Below, in pieces: positions 34,321 to 47,651 of a stretch of DNA of 64,000 bases (position 1 is the first letter of the stretch; each line of letters opens with the position of its first letter). Below the pieces are notes generated by a model, which saw nothing but the letters and a program-made list of their open reading frames with translations, ran no database searches and was not told the origin of the DNA. Where the stretch lies: assembly GCA_024734555.1 (NCBI GenBank), contig JANPWX010000558.1, forward strand, positions 1 through 64,000, written 5' to 3'. A program made the translations under genes and the position numbers. The stretch comes from Trochalopteron elliotii. Lineage: Eukaryota; Chordata; Aves; Passeriformes; Leiothrichidae.

Positions 34321-34370
34321 AGGGAGTAGGGAGTAGGGAGTAGGGAGTAGGGAGTAGGGAGTAGGGAGGG
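34321..34370 (+). repeat. (GGGAGTA)n heptamer array, G-quadruplex-capable
   Basis: Six GGGAGTA units followed by GGGAGGG give eight G3 tracts separated by loops of 2-4 bases, satisfying the usual G-quadruplex pattern several times over. It is flanked by unrelated AT-rich DNA. It is a 7-mer, not the TTAGGG telomere unit. Confidence 0.95.
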
Positions 34371-35810
34371 CTAAGTTTGCTGCTGAGATAATCATATTTT
34401 TGATTAAATAAAGCAATATTCAGTTTCTGAGAACATGCAAATGGATTTTTATCCACCTTTACCCTGTGAGTGATTACTGTTTAAAACTTAAATAAGAATC
34501 AAGAGTTAAATTTAAATTAAGTCCCTACTCCTGTGCAAACTCTTGACTCCACTGTCTCTGTTCCACAGATTTATCTGGAGTCTGCACATGGAACTTTATT
34601 GGCCTTTTCCCAGCTTCCCAAAGAAAGCTTAAAGCAGTTCTTAAAGAGTGCTTAAATTCTTCAACCAATTTAACATGGTTTTTTTCTATCTAACAGTGCT
34701 GCTGATCCACAGCTACAAATGGTCAAATTTGCTTCATGTAAGAATTGCAACATAAGCATAAACAGGTTCATATAAATAAATTTGAGAACACTTTAGTGAG
34801 GTCTGTAAAGAAGACTGTTTTGTCTCATTTTGCAGAGTAGAATAAATTAAATTGAGGAAAATCAAACAACTCATTTTGAGTATGTCTGAAATATTTGGTA
34901 GAAGGAAAGCTTGGTTCTTATGATCTTATTTTTCATTCTGCACTGTTTAGCTACTTTCTTTTATAAAGATGATTTCTTTCTAGATTTGTATAATACGGTC
35001 CTTTCACTAGACAAAATGAGACATTGCCTTTGTAAATTTGCTAAATCAACTGTGCGTTAAAACATGACTAATGAAGCACACAAATCAGATTCTTACTTTT
35101 GTCATTTTTATTGTCTTTAGAAATGGGGACTTTCCTATTTGGTAGGTGAAAAGCTTTCTCATTCATTGTGTAGGTTAAGCAGCCTTTTGTAAAGAAATGG
35201 AGTTCAACTCAAAACTCAAAAGGATTTTAATTGATTTTATACTTTAGTGAAGCTGCTGTAAAGATGTTGACTATACAAGAATAAAGTAGCTTATCAAATT
35301 TCCTGCACTGAAACAGAATACTTCTAGTGAGAAAGATAACTATTAGATACAGTTACAGAACAAAAATACATTGTTTTGAATCACCATGCCCGATCTAACA
35401 GAAAATAAAAACTAGGTTTGGAGATCTTTTTTTTGTTGTTTTGGAACATCTGTCAGTTTTTCCATTTTGTATAAATCAAATATCAAGCAGCCACAGATAA
35501 ATCAACCCCAATGAAGTGACTGTTCTTTCTGTATCTGGAAGATACAGAATTAGTTGCCAAAGGCAACTGGTGGATTGATGGGAAAAGGAGAAACCTGAAT
35601 AGAAAACAGTGAGACACATGAATAGTGCATTGTCATTTAACGCTTCTACACAAAATCTGATCGTCATTGGCTTTGATGGATTTTTATGATGTTATGAGAA
35701 AATTTATCTCATTTTAAAATGTTCATAAGCAGAACATAACACTCATGAAGAAAGATTTCATTTCAGAGTTTATTTTTAGGGACATATTCAAAGAGTAAAT
35801 CTGGGAAAAA
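34371..35810. other. Unique AT-rich sequence, nothing recognised
   Basis: No gene or repeat recognised. The 63-codon antisense ORF at 35476-35667 has no support. Confidence 0.4.
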
Positions 35811-35935
35811 TATCACAGGGTCATAGAATGGTTTGTCTTGGAAGGGACTTCAAAAACCATCTAATTCCAACCCCCCCCCCCACCGCCATGGGTGAATTTT
35901 TAGGATCAATGCTTAATTTGCCTGGTTGCACCTGA
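35811..35935 (-). mobile_element. CR1 LINE 3' fragment, antisense
   Basis: ATCACAGGGTCATAGAATGG, then TTGGAAGGGACTTCAAAAACC and ATCTAATTCCAACCCC are the reverse complement of the CR1 3' end. The C-run at about 35869-35881 is an expanded version of the CCCC normally found there. Confidence 0.85.
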
Positions 35936-38900
35936 AAAGAAAATGCATTTTCTCAAGACATTGAAAGCAAAACATTATTTGGGTTATATAGTCTCAACTA
36001 TTTTTCATTACAGAATCTCAATATTTACCTTCTGACTTTCACTTTTGTAAAATTGTTTTCCTTTAGCAATTGAAAGAGTCACACATTTAGGGATGCACAC
36101 ACAGTCAAAAGCAAAATTTCCTTTTGTCAAAAAGAGACCCCTTCCCAACATATTTTCCCAAGAGAGGTGATTTTTAATTGATTCATTTGTTTTCGCAAAG
36201 GAAATAGATTTCTCTGATTTACATTAGTTAATGCTTTCATGTTTAGAGTCACAAACAGCTCCTAATAACTCTCCAGGTAAAAAACTGCTTAGAATTATGT
36301 CCGACAGTATATCCTGGGATTGGACTTTTTAAAACACGGGACTACATGCATGTGAAAAGGCTGCTATTTTTGAAGCTGCACTGAATGTAACACTACACAA
36401 GCCGAAAAACTCCAGAAACAAGTTATTTGGGGAGTCTAAGGTCTATGACAGAACAATCTGCTGCCCACTGTTTTGCAGTTCAAAAGATTCCTGCCTGTGT
36501 CTCTCCCTCTTGGCCGCTGTGCTGCTTGCATCTGTCCTGGGAGGAAGGGTGATGACAGGGAGAATGAGCTTTCAGATTAACCACTGCAGCGGAAAATCTC
36601 CTCGCTTAGTGCCATCAGCCAGGAAAAGTGTTCTGCTCTGAAACACCACGCCGTGAACTGGAGAGTTTGAAAAACAGATACGCTGTTTTCTTTCTGTTCT
36701 GTGGTTGAATGTAAAGTTTCTAGCAGCAAAGACAAAAGGCAGCTGGGTAACGCTGTAAGCTCCTTTAGAAAGGGGACACCAGAACTTGCTTATATAGACC
36801 CAGGTTTTTAACTGAATTGTAACCTGGTGTCACTTTTTGTATTTGCAGTAACTTTAAAAAGGAAAGTATTCTTTTATGGTTGCTCAGCTTCTCCTTTTCT
36901 TCAGCTGATGATTTTTATGGCACATAGGTTAATTATTTGTTTATTTGCTGGATGCTTAATACTGCAGATTGCACTTCTGTTCTTTAAACAAAACTCACAG
37001 TGGTTTTGAAAGCAAAGATGTACATATGTGCATTAGGAACAAGCAGAGTGCTTGGAAATTTTTCTGAGATTCACTTGAGTATGTCAAAGTGGGTGTTTGT
37101 CTAATTTGATTAGCTCAATTGCTGTGTTAAGAAATTGCTGTTCCTTTGGGGTCATGTGCTTTCTTTTATGGAACAATCTGATGAAAACTCATACTCTCAA
37201 AAAAACATAGTAAGTTGCATCTGCAAAAGCAAGTTTGTGTTCAATCATCATCTGTAGAAGTCATCCCACTGACAGTGATACACAAATCATGTTTGTATTC
37301 ACAATCCTCACACCACAGTACCATGATGCTATTGAGAAACAGAAATGCTCTGTCTCAGATATTATTAACATATTGGCTTCGTTTAGGAACCAAGTCGGCT
37401 TTTTTGGGTTAGCCTGCTTTTTCTTTCAGAATCAAGAATTCAGATTTCATCTTGTAGTCAAATATGCAAATATACAAAACTGCTGAAGCTATATGGGGGT
37501 TCATTTGGGTTTAAAATAGCCCAAGGCACTAATGATTCTGACTCAGGGGTTGAAGGGTCTTAGGAATTGAGAATCTGATAGTCTTCTCTGTGCTTTATGT
37601 TTTACTTCTGTGCCAAACGTATCACAGTCCCATTCTTTCCTGTTACATCCTCAGAAAGACTGTGCTGTGAATAAGCAATTTTCCGATAGCCATTTCTAGA
37701 GCAGAACTGCATATTAATTTCTTTAAAATTTGTGTTTGCTCACTCACCTGCAGTAAGTGATGATTTCTGACATGAAAAAAGGGAGCAGATTGGAAATTGT
37801 CCCAACCTAGAGCATTTGCTGTGTTTAAAGACAGATAGCAGTGAGAGCCTTTTAAGTGCACTGCAACACAGGTATTCAAACTGTGAGAAGAAAAAGCTCT
37901 CCTTAGCACCTAACAGAGACTGAAAGTATTGGCTGAATTTCCTCTGCTGAAATCATAAATTCAGGGGTACAAGTTACAAATTTCAAAGACCTGGGAAAAT
38001 CAACCACTGATATGTCATCTCACTCCCATGAAAGCAATGACATTGAGAGAAATTTAATGTGTATCTTCCCAGCTCTTTAGATGAGCACTGGTCGCCAAAG
38101 CTTTATCATGTAGAACCCTTAAGACTCTAGAATTTTTCTTTGCCAAGCCTGTATTTTCCTTTTGAGGTAGATTCTTCTGCACTGTTCTTATTTAAGAAGC
38201 AAATCTCCATTCAAACAGAGATTAAAATACAGAAAGGAAGTGCTGTAATAGTGTGGGAAGGAAATTTAAGAGGGTCTAAAAAAAAGATGATAAGGATCAC
38301 TAAGGGAGTCTCAGAGTGACTTTGTTTTCATTACTGTGATTATATTCTTCATTATCCCTGATTATGTTTGTATAAAAGGGGCTAATGGATTTGGTCAAAT
38401 TCAAAAGTAGATCTGCTTCATGAGGTGCTGTGAGATACTGATAAAACCAGGACATTTTAAAGGGAATTACAATTGCTAGAAGTATGAGAAGGAATAGGTG
38501 TCAAAAACCCTCGGTTTAGAGGCAGATGCCGCATTTGTAGGAAATATTCAGAAAAAAAAAAAAGTTTAATGCTATTAAATTTGGGAATATTACAGTGAAG
38601 AATTAAAGGTGAAGCAATTTTTTAAAGGAATATGCCAGTGAAAAAGGCCTGTGGTATGGAACTTTGATAACACACAGCAGTAGTCTCTTTCCCTGGAACT
38701 GACAAAATTGTCCTCTGGGCAGTTCTAGATGTGTCCTTAAAGACGGATAATCCCATAAAGGATGAGCTTAAAGGAAAAGAAAGAAAAAATAATTCCTATG
38801 GGTCTGTTCAGAGGGATTAATTTATGGGGAAAGAATATGTGAAAAAGGTTATAAATATGCCTTGCTTGATTGAGAAACCATTAGACAGGAGAAGGGATAG

Positions 38901-40994
38901 AAGTATCAACTTTTTTTCCAAGAGTAAACAAGTCTTAAGTTTATTTTTAGATCTTTTTTTTTTCCTTCAAACACATATTCCCATTGAAGTTTCCTAGGGA
39001 AAAGTTCTTCCCAGAACTAAGCCCTTTCATATCAGCAAAACAGAGATCTACTATGTCTGACACTGTGAATTAGTCTGCATTCTCTAGCATAGATTTTAAT
39101 ATCACACTTTATAAATAGATAAAACAGATTTCTTGGGATTTATAAACTGTGTATAAGTCAAAAATATGAAAAAGTCAAAATAAGAAAGAAATACTAATTT
39201 ATAAATTTTAAGATACCTAGAGATTTGCTCATCTTCCCAATGAAGCAAAAGGCCTTACACAACCAGTGGTCAGTGTTTAAAATACTGCACTGAATTTGGT
39301 AATCCTGAAACAGAGTAAGCATTCTCACCATCCTCTAGTGGAAGGCTTTTGTATACCTACCCGTTATTAGTTGCAATGATAACATTTCCTCAGGAGTGCT
39401 GTCTTTGAAAAATTATGGTTCTGTCTGACCTGTACTTAGGATTTTTAGCTCAATGGATCTGAGAATCAGGCCGTTCATGTTTCACTAGGATTGCTGCATT
39501 TGTCTCTTTTTTATTTAAAATTGACTGCAAATTGACATTTTTTTTCTTTGAAGTAATTCATCTTCAATTTCTGTTCAAGGTCAGCCCACCCACATTCACT
39601 TACCTTCGGAACAGAAACTGTAGCAGGTGGTAGAGTTTTTGCATGGAACAAGGGCAGGTTGGATAAAGGAAGGGAGCAAAGGCTGACACCAGGCAGAAAA
39701 TACCTAGCAGGTCTTACAGAGGCAGGGGTGAAGGGAGTGAAAATGGACCCACATCAAAATTTAGCAATAGAACCATATCCTACTGGCTTGGACTGAATCA
39801 AGAAAAATATCATAGTAATACAATTAAATAATATGATGATAACATACATAATAAGATTTGCCATGACACAGCTCAACTTTGCAGTGCATGTGGCACGATG
39901 AGCAGAGTTAATTTTTCATTGCTTTTGGAATGTGATATTCTCTTGTTAAGGTGCAAACTGACTTGTCATCACTTCTGGGAATTCAATTTTAGTGGTCTGG
40001 TATTATTTCTTGGGGTAAACATACACTGACATTACTTAACATACATAAGCAGCAGAGTATGCCTAGTTAAGAAAATGCAAAGCCCAAGTTTTAAGATGTC
40101 AACATGGAATATAAACTGCAACCTGGCAGAGAAAACACCTAAATTCAAAGTAGCGAGACTGGCAGATGTTTTTATTCCGTCATAGGAGCTTTTCACTTAG
40201 AAACCTTTGAAACTGCAACCTTCGAAACTGCAACCTTCTACAACAAAAAGCCAAATTTTAAAACATTTTGTGTCAAGAAACCAAAGTAGATAAAATACAG
40301 TTTAAATTCAAATTGGAATATCTCACTTTATTAGTTATATTTTAATAGCTACTCTCCATGGTATTCCATAATAATTTGTTAGATGGCCAGAACAGTTTGA
40401 AAGAAATGTCTCATTACAGTGTCCATACTTTTATTTTAATCCATGTTCCTCAATTTACTGTATGTGGACAATAAGACCAAGGTGATTTATTTAATTGCCC
40501 TCATGGTCAATGGATCTGATGCCCACTAGTGTCTCACTTACAAACTTGGTAAATTCATAATAGGGTAAGCTAAGATAAAGTCCATAACCCTTTAAACTGT
40601 TGTTTTCAGCCTTGGCTCAGAGCACTCAGTCCAGGAAGAAAGCTCAGGCACATAAATTAAATATCACCAGACCCTGATGTTAAAGTGTGTAAATAGTGGT
40701 TATTTTGTAGCCCAGATCTTCCTAATACTCAAAGGTATTTAGAAATTCACTCACATGGACACTTCAAAAATTAAGTATTTCCCTTGTTTTTCTGTTTATT
40801 TCTGTTTCATAAACAAAATGTCTATACCCCTGCCTACTAAATATGATTTTTCATGCCACACTAAGCTCAGTGGACTATTATTCTTCTGTCAAGAATTTGT
40901 GATGCAAAGTAAGAAAATGTTCAGCTCAAAGCTACTAATAACTGTTATATAACAAGAAGAATGGGTGAAATAAAGAAGTGCTTAGACAGTAGCT
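35936..40994. other. Unique sequence with one CpG-enriched patch
   Basis: No gene or interspersed repeat assigned. Between about 36300 and 36800 CpG dinucleotides and GC content rise relative to the flanks (see findings). A 15-bp tandem doublet, CTTTGAAACTGCAAC then CTTCGAAACTGCAAC, lies at about 40205-40236. Confidence 0.4.
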
Positions 40995-41215
40995 AATGAT
41001 TCAAGAATTATAGAACCAGAGAAGCAGTGAATGGAAAGAACATCAGAGGTCTCCATCCAAATTTTATTATTGGAGTGGGACTGTTGCCAACACTCCATGA
41101 GATGAATCTCAAAAGTGCTCAGACATGGAGATTACCCAGGCTCTCTGAGATTCGTCTTCTAGCACTGCCCTACTCAATGAATGCTTTCATTTTGTCTAAG
41201 ACAAAAACAGCTTTC
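40995..41215 (-). mobile_element. CR1-like LINE fragment, antisense (diverged)
   Basis: TTATAGAACCAGAGAAGCAG, then GGAAAGAACATCAGAGGTCT and CCATCCAAATTTTATTATTG resemble the reverse complement of an older CR1 3' region. Weaker than the other CR1 calls because the octamer end is degraded. Confidence 0.45.
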
Positions 41216-41319
41216 CCCAAGTTTTGAAGAATTTCCAAGCCATTTGCAGCCACCTGACTCTTGTTGGCCCCCAGGCCCAGTTTTGTTTTGTCATCCTCCT
41301 AAACTGCCCTTCATGTAAT

Positions 41320-41950
41320 TATGAACAAACTCAGCTCCAGCTGGAAGATCAGCTCCCACCTGTGGGACCGGGAAGGCCATCGGGATGCCCTGCTCCCCTC
41401 AGAGTGCCTCCTGGCCAGGGAAGCTAGGCACAATGCTCTGCTGCCCCTCAGGGCACCTTGCCCCTGACACCCAGCTGTGGCTGTGGTGCCCCTCACCCCT
41501 CAAGGCTGAGCATTTTGGGCCAGCAGTGCTCTAGGCCCACTGTGGTTTCATTCCCTTCCTAGCTGTCCTTCTTCTGGGGTCTGGTCTAGCAGGAGGGGTG
41601 TTCTGCTCCCACTCAGGATGCCCTGCCTTGAGTTCCATCAGAGAGCCCCGTTGTCCTCCAGGGCTCTCCAGGCTGCCCTATCTCCAGGCTGTAGCAAGAA
41701 GGCCTGCCTCCCTCAAGGCTGCTCTGTTTCTGGATCAATTCCTTTCAGGGAAAGCTGCCCAGTGTCCTTAGCCTGGCAGGTGGGTCAGTTCCCTTTGAGA
41801 CTGCCTTGTCTTCAGGGCCTGGTGTGGTGCTCCAGACACCTCCCAACTCCTAGGCTTGACAGGCCAGCATCCTGCTCCATGCACCTTGGGGCTGTGCTGC
41901 CTCCACGCCCAGCATGCAAGCTCAGTGTCCTTTCAGCTGGAATCATTCAT
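41320..41950. repeat. GC-rich degenerate tandem repeat island
   Basis: About 630 bp of GC-rich sequence in AT-rich surroundings, made of recurring imperfect words such as GCCCTGCTCCCCTCAG, CCTCAGGGCACCTTGCCC, CTCCAGGCTGCCCTATCTCC and CTTCAGGGCCTGG. Spacing is irregular (tens of bases), suggesting an old minisatellite. CpG is rare, so it is not a CpG island. Short ORFs on both strands (41224-41427, 41311-41496, 41618-42031) stay open because of composition. Confidence 0.6.
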
Positions 41951-44900
41951 GACCTTGATCTCTTGATCAGCAGGTCATTGCATCTCTTAATTATCCCTTC
42001 AAAATACTGCACGTTGCTGTTCGATAAGTGATTACAATTAGTAATAAAAGAGTAGTTGTAAATAAAAGAGGATTTGTTTGTGAGAGTTAGTGTAGACTAG
42101 CTGTGACATTAGAGCTAGGACCACCAAAGCCTTCGTCAAGTATAAAGAGGCTGCAGCCTCTGGCGTCTCTGGCAGGGAGAGCCAGCAATCCTTCAAAGGC
42201 CTTTCCCTATAAATGACTCCTCTGAAATGCACACCCTCTCCTGGGGTAGGCCATTAGCCCAATGGCATGAAACCCTGAGAGCAGCAACTGGAGTCAGACT
42301 ACGGATTGGAGTGGCCTATATTTGTCTGTGATACCAAAATTGCTGATACAGACATTATTGAATCAATACCTCCACCATAAACACAGGACTGACGTGTCTT
42401 TAATCATATTGTTTTAGCACTAAAGGCAAAATTTCTGTCCCTTTCTCTTTGGACATAGCCTCCAATAGCTGCAGTATTGTGCCAGTTCACCTCTTTTTTT
42501 CAGCTATACAATGAATTAGTTTAGTAAATGAAATGGAATAAAAGTAAACCCTCCAAAAGAACAATGTCACACTCCACAAAAAAATTTGGTTTGTAATTTT
42601 AACCAGTGCCCTGGTCTGGATCTACACAGACAAGTGGGTTTCCAAACAAAAAAAAGCAACAATGGGCAACAGATCTTGCTGTTGAGAAAATTGCCATCTT
42701 GAGCTGCATCTTGAACTCACCAAATAATTTCATACACTGGTACACATAAATGCTCATTAGAGAACAACTACTTCTATAACTACCAGCTTCAGCAAATTCC
42801 TGGTTCTGTGATCTGGGATTAAAACTGTGTTCCTCTAACAACTTCTTGTGCCACTGTTCCATTCTGATCAAATTGATCCTTGTGATGTTGAAGTAGGAGT
42901 CTCAATGGAAGTAATTTCTCATTTCCAGAAAACAGATCTTCCCTAAAAAGTCAGTACAGACCTGCTCCAAAAAGTCTACAAATTTTGCAAAAACAAAACA
43001 GAAAAGCCCAACTTGTCTCTTTCTCCAGAACAGAGAGTGTGGGATTTTACTGCACTTTAGATCAGGACAGACTAAATCATTCTTTAATTATTATGCAATA
43101 ATTGTATCCACATGAAGGAGTTTGGGTACTCATTGCCTTTGTGACAGAGTGGTTTTTGATGCATAAAACACTACGGCATTACAGAGCCATAGTTATTTCT
43201 ATTTCTCCTTTCCTTGCTGGCAAGAACAGTAGCTGACTGTCAGTGTTCTGGAGGAGCAGGTTGTTAAGAGTAGATTCTTGGTCCCAGGTATCCCTGGAGT
43301 GGATCCAGAGTTAGGCATTCCAAAAGGTAAAGTTTTCCCCTTAAGACAGAGGTGGATGAGCAAATTCTGGACTTTTAACATTATTATTGATGGACTGTTT
43401 TGAGACATATGATATGCTGATCAATGTAGTAGGTTGCCAGGCAAATACTAATAGTTAAGTTCTGTTATTTTTTGCTATTACATTTGTTTGCATACTACCT
43501 GTCTAATTACAATTTAACTAATAAAAGTTACATCCCTAATAACTCCACAGCAGCATATCAAAGGTCAAGTTCTGAGCCTTCAGCACCAAGATAATTATTC
43601 TAGTCATGTCAGCTCAGTAGGGATTTATCTCTCCATAAAGAAGTTTGCTTTTGAGACAAAGTCCCAGTTTCTAATGGGGTTTCGGTGTCCCACATTCCCT
43701 CCTCTGTCAATTCCCCCCTCTAAAGGTTCCATCAGAGGTGATGTATGTGAGAACAGGTGCACAATCATAAGACATATTGTTTGTTTAAAAAAAATATTCT
43801 TTTTTTGCATAAGATAATATTCACATAGGAAATCAGATCTCTCAAACAGGTTGGTCAGCTGGTATCTGAACAGTCACCCTCTAAGTCTCTGTTGCAGGTG
43901 TCTTTGTAAAAGCACCTTCAGCTGAATCTAGTGAGACTCACTAAATTGCTTCTCTGCTGAATTCTTATAATACAGCTGGCAAACAGTCTTATGTGCAAAC
44001 CTAGTCTAGATGTCTCAAGTGCTATGTTTGACCATTTCTGCAACTACAAGAACAGTTCTAAAGACTAGTTACAAGTATCTATGTACAGTTTGGCCAGTTC
44101 TGCAGCATCAGTTACCTGGGAGCGTCTCTGAGACAATAGTGCCATCAATCAGCTTATATGCCCGAGGAAACCTCCAGGACTGGCTGAAATCCTCTCTTGG
44201 AGAGCTTCTGCAATGGTTTGTCACTTGGTTGTGAAGGCAGCTAGGAGATTGTTGGCCCCCTCATGTCATGTCAGTCCATTATCTCAAATGAGTTGTCTCA
44301 GCCAGCAGCATCAGCCTGTAGAGTTCCTCAGCCACCCAGGGAATTAGTGATTGTGCTGAGTATGCACAGTGGCACAGCCAGGATACACAGCACACTGTGA
44401 CTGCAACTTGTCACAAATGAGTATATCTGGATGTTATATATCAGTTAGGGAATTGCTGGCATGGCAATGTTTAGAAAACTGAGAGAGCAGGGCGAGAAGT
44501 TCCAGTTTTAAATGAGGAAAACAGATTTTTTTTTTTTTAATTCATCCATCAGCAACGTACTTCTTGGCAACAGTCAGTGCTTCTGTTATACTGATCATCA
44601 TCACTTCATCTACAGACATCTTAGTCTTTAACAATCGTGTTTTAAATTCCTGTGAGTGCACATGGACCTGATGGCTCAGAGGTCAGGATGACTAGGATTG
44701 AGAGCACAGTACAAGCCATGTTGGAATATCCTGATTAGTACAATTATATGTTATAATTTTCAAAGGCATCTGCAATAGTCCCAAATTATAGGTCAAATGC
44801 AAAGTTCAATCTTATATCACAATTAAAACTTAAAATCCATCATTCTTTCCACAAGGGGAATTCATGATTGCTTTTCTTTTGGGGTGTTCTCAGATGTGAG

Positions 44901-47579
44901 AGGTTTTGGGTCTTTCACTACTATATTTGTACTGAAGATAAAATAGCTATTAAATGTAGCAGAGAGGCAAAATAGTCACTCAGAGAGACAAAATAATTTT
45001 TAAAATATAGAGTATAAAAATATATGAAATACATTCCTCCCTATGGAGTACCATAATTAGGATGCTGTATTTGACAGTGCTCTGGACTTGGCCATATCTT
45101 CAATCTCTTTAGTTCTTTTCCTTTTGCAAACCACAGTTTGGGGACTTCTTGTCCTTTATTACTGTAAATTTTTAGATTTTACTGGATAATAAAACATTTT
45201 GGTTTGCAGTGCATTAAGTTATTTGTATAATTTTAATTTCAAGTCTGTGTGTTTGTAATGATATTCCAAATATCATTGTAATATGATATTACAAATATTA
45301 CTGTAATACCTGAACATGTCCAAATCCACTCCCTGAAATAATAATCCAGGTGGTCTCTCCCATTCTTGTGTAACATAGAAGAAGTGCTTTAAATAATACT
45401 TTGTACTTAGGGAGACTTTCATATTGTCTCTAAACATGTACAACACAAGGCATGTACCAGCTGATCATCCACACCCCAAAATGCAGGGTAATATTACAGA
45501 TTACATTAAATATTAATATAATAGATCACATAACTTGAAGGTAAAATCTTCTAGTATTTTGGGATAGAGACGAGATGAAAATCTAATGCTTCTAACCATT
45601 TCTAACTTAGGCATTAGAAACATCAATATGCTTTCTCATTAAAAATGTTCTTTGAGGTTTTTACTCCTATTTGACCATAATTTGTAGGAACGATTATAGG
45701 ATTCATTGTGGCTTAAGGTTGTTGGCATTCAGTTTTTTTATTTATCCTGGCATCAAAAGACAGAACAGCTCAAATTCATCCTGAGCTCATACTCCTACAA
45801 AATGTACATGACCTTTCATATGCCATTTTAAAAACATGCCTTACACTTGCTTATAATTTAAATCTTTTGTGGTTTAGATTGTTGTAATTTCCCTTTTCCT
45901 CCTCACCAAGCTGGTAATTCTTTATAAGCAGTACACACATGAATTTGCTACCTCTAAATGATAATTTTTATATATTTCCAGAACATATTAGGCGCAAGGG
46001 AGAGAACATGCCACTTTCTTATATTCTGTCATTAAGAAATTACATATTTTTTCAAACCTCTTGCAGGCTCCAACACTGCAGTAGAGATTAGCATATTTCC
46101 ATTTAGAGTTGCAATGGTGTACTCTTCTTGTTAAATCAATTATTTTATTATTGTTGTTTCCACACTGAAGAAGGTAGTGTTCCCAATGAAAAGGAATGGA
46201 TCACATAAATTAGCTTAGTCACAAGAAGAGTTCTAATCCTGCATAATTTCTTTTTTCTTAATCCTCTATTTTTAATTATGTACTGTTTTGATCAAGCAGC
46301 TTGAATTTAATTTCCATTTTTTTCCAGAATGCCAGTTCTTAGGTTTACGGACAGAAAGATCCTGTCAGCTACTGAAATAGACCTGAAAACTGGCTCTGGC
46401 CCAGCTCTCCTGGAATTTGTTTTATGTTTCATGTAATTCACTTGAGCTCTGTGGCAAAAGTGTAAAGCAAGAATCAGAGAAATAATGCTTTGCTCTCGTC
46501 TATTTTGTGGCAAACTACCAAAGCAGGATCTGAAGGGCAATACCTGGAACAATGAGATTTGAAGATTGATGGGCTTCTCTAGGCCACATCTGTAACAAAA
46601 ATGACTGGTGTAAGAAACTCTTTCCTTAAGGAAGAGAACTCTTTCCTTTATCTTGCCTTTAAAAGTACTACTATGTTCTCAGAAGCAAGCTTTCACCCAA
46701 ACTGTTAACTCTGCTGCACTGATTTCTCTAATTTGATAAATTATGCCCAACACATCTGTATTTCCAGAGGCTTTATATTATATCAAGCAGGTTTCTGAAC
46801 ACTACAAGCAAAACCATTATAAACTACTTAAGAACCATCTTTTCCTCCTGAAAGAAAATACAAACACACCACATATAAAGTTCATGTAATTCTCAATATT
46901 GGCTCCTTTATTATACCTCTTCTATTTTATGTCATTTGAAGAAAGAGAGACGAGGGACACCATTAACACCTAGGTCACACAATTATACCTGTATTATGGA
47001 GAGTTTAGTATGAATAAGTTGATCTTCCCCCTGGCAGTGATCACAGATGAATTAGCAGAGTCTCCACAGATTCTGCCAAAGTCCACAGCCACATCAGGTG
47101 CCAAGGTCTACTACCAGATCAATAATCCAGGAGGCTGAGCTCTGTTTGCAGCTAGAGAAATCATCATCTTAGGCACCTCAGAGTGCTGACTCCATGCTAT
47201 AACCTGGCCAAAGCCTGATTATATTTAATTTATTGAGGAACATCATCAAGCAACATTCTGAAGAGGTATGACCTCACTTTTGTGAAGTTATAGACAGTTC
47301 TGGAAAATGAGCTACATTGTTCTCTGCTCATGAAATACACAGTACTGATCACACTTTCTTATTTTTCACGTTTTAGTGGGAGGCAGCAGGATTTGGCAAT
47401 TCTCCTTATTGGAAGAGGAAGGAAAATACCAAACTGGGGAGAAAGGAATGCCAGCCCACTATCATAGTTACCGCTGGTTGCTTGTCAACAGTGACAGCTG
47501 AATATGAAGAAAATTGTTCACAACAGGGAAACGTGAGAAACGTAGCAGAATGCCTTACTGTATAAGACACTTATGGAAG
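41951..47579. other. Unique AT-rich sequence
   Basis: No gene recognised. It includes a perfect 16-bp palindrome AGAGGCTGCAGCCTCT at 42146-42161, and a purine-rich stretch at about 43695-43725 (antisense) discussed in findings. Confidence 0.4.
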
Positions 47580-47651
47580 AGAAAGCAAGAAGACAGACAG
47601 CTATTTGCCAGACTTGACAGAGCCATCTAAGTTATTTTCAAAGATCTTCCA
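47580..47651 (+). repeat. Direct repeat, copy 1 (72 bp)
   Basis: Aligns without gaps to 48501-48572 with 60 of 72 identities (83%) by hand count. The shared core is TTTGCCAGA, then CAGAGCCATCTAAGT. No known family is recognised. Confidence 0.8.

Noticed and set aside
34321..34370. Interstitial telomere repeat
   Set aside because: The unit is GGGAGTA (7 bp), not TTAGGG.
42146..42161. Perfect 16-bp palindrome AGAGGCTGCAGCCTCT
   Set aside because: Short, lacks a loop or neighbouring signals. Not enough to call a regulatory site.
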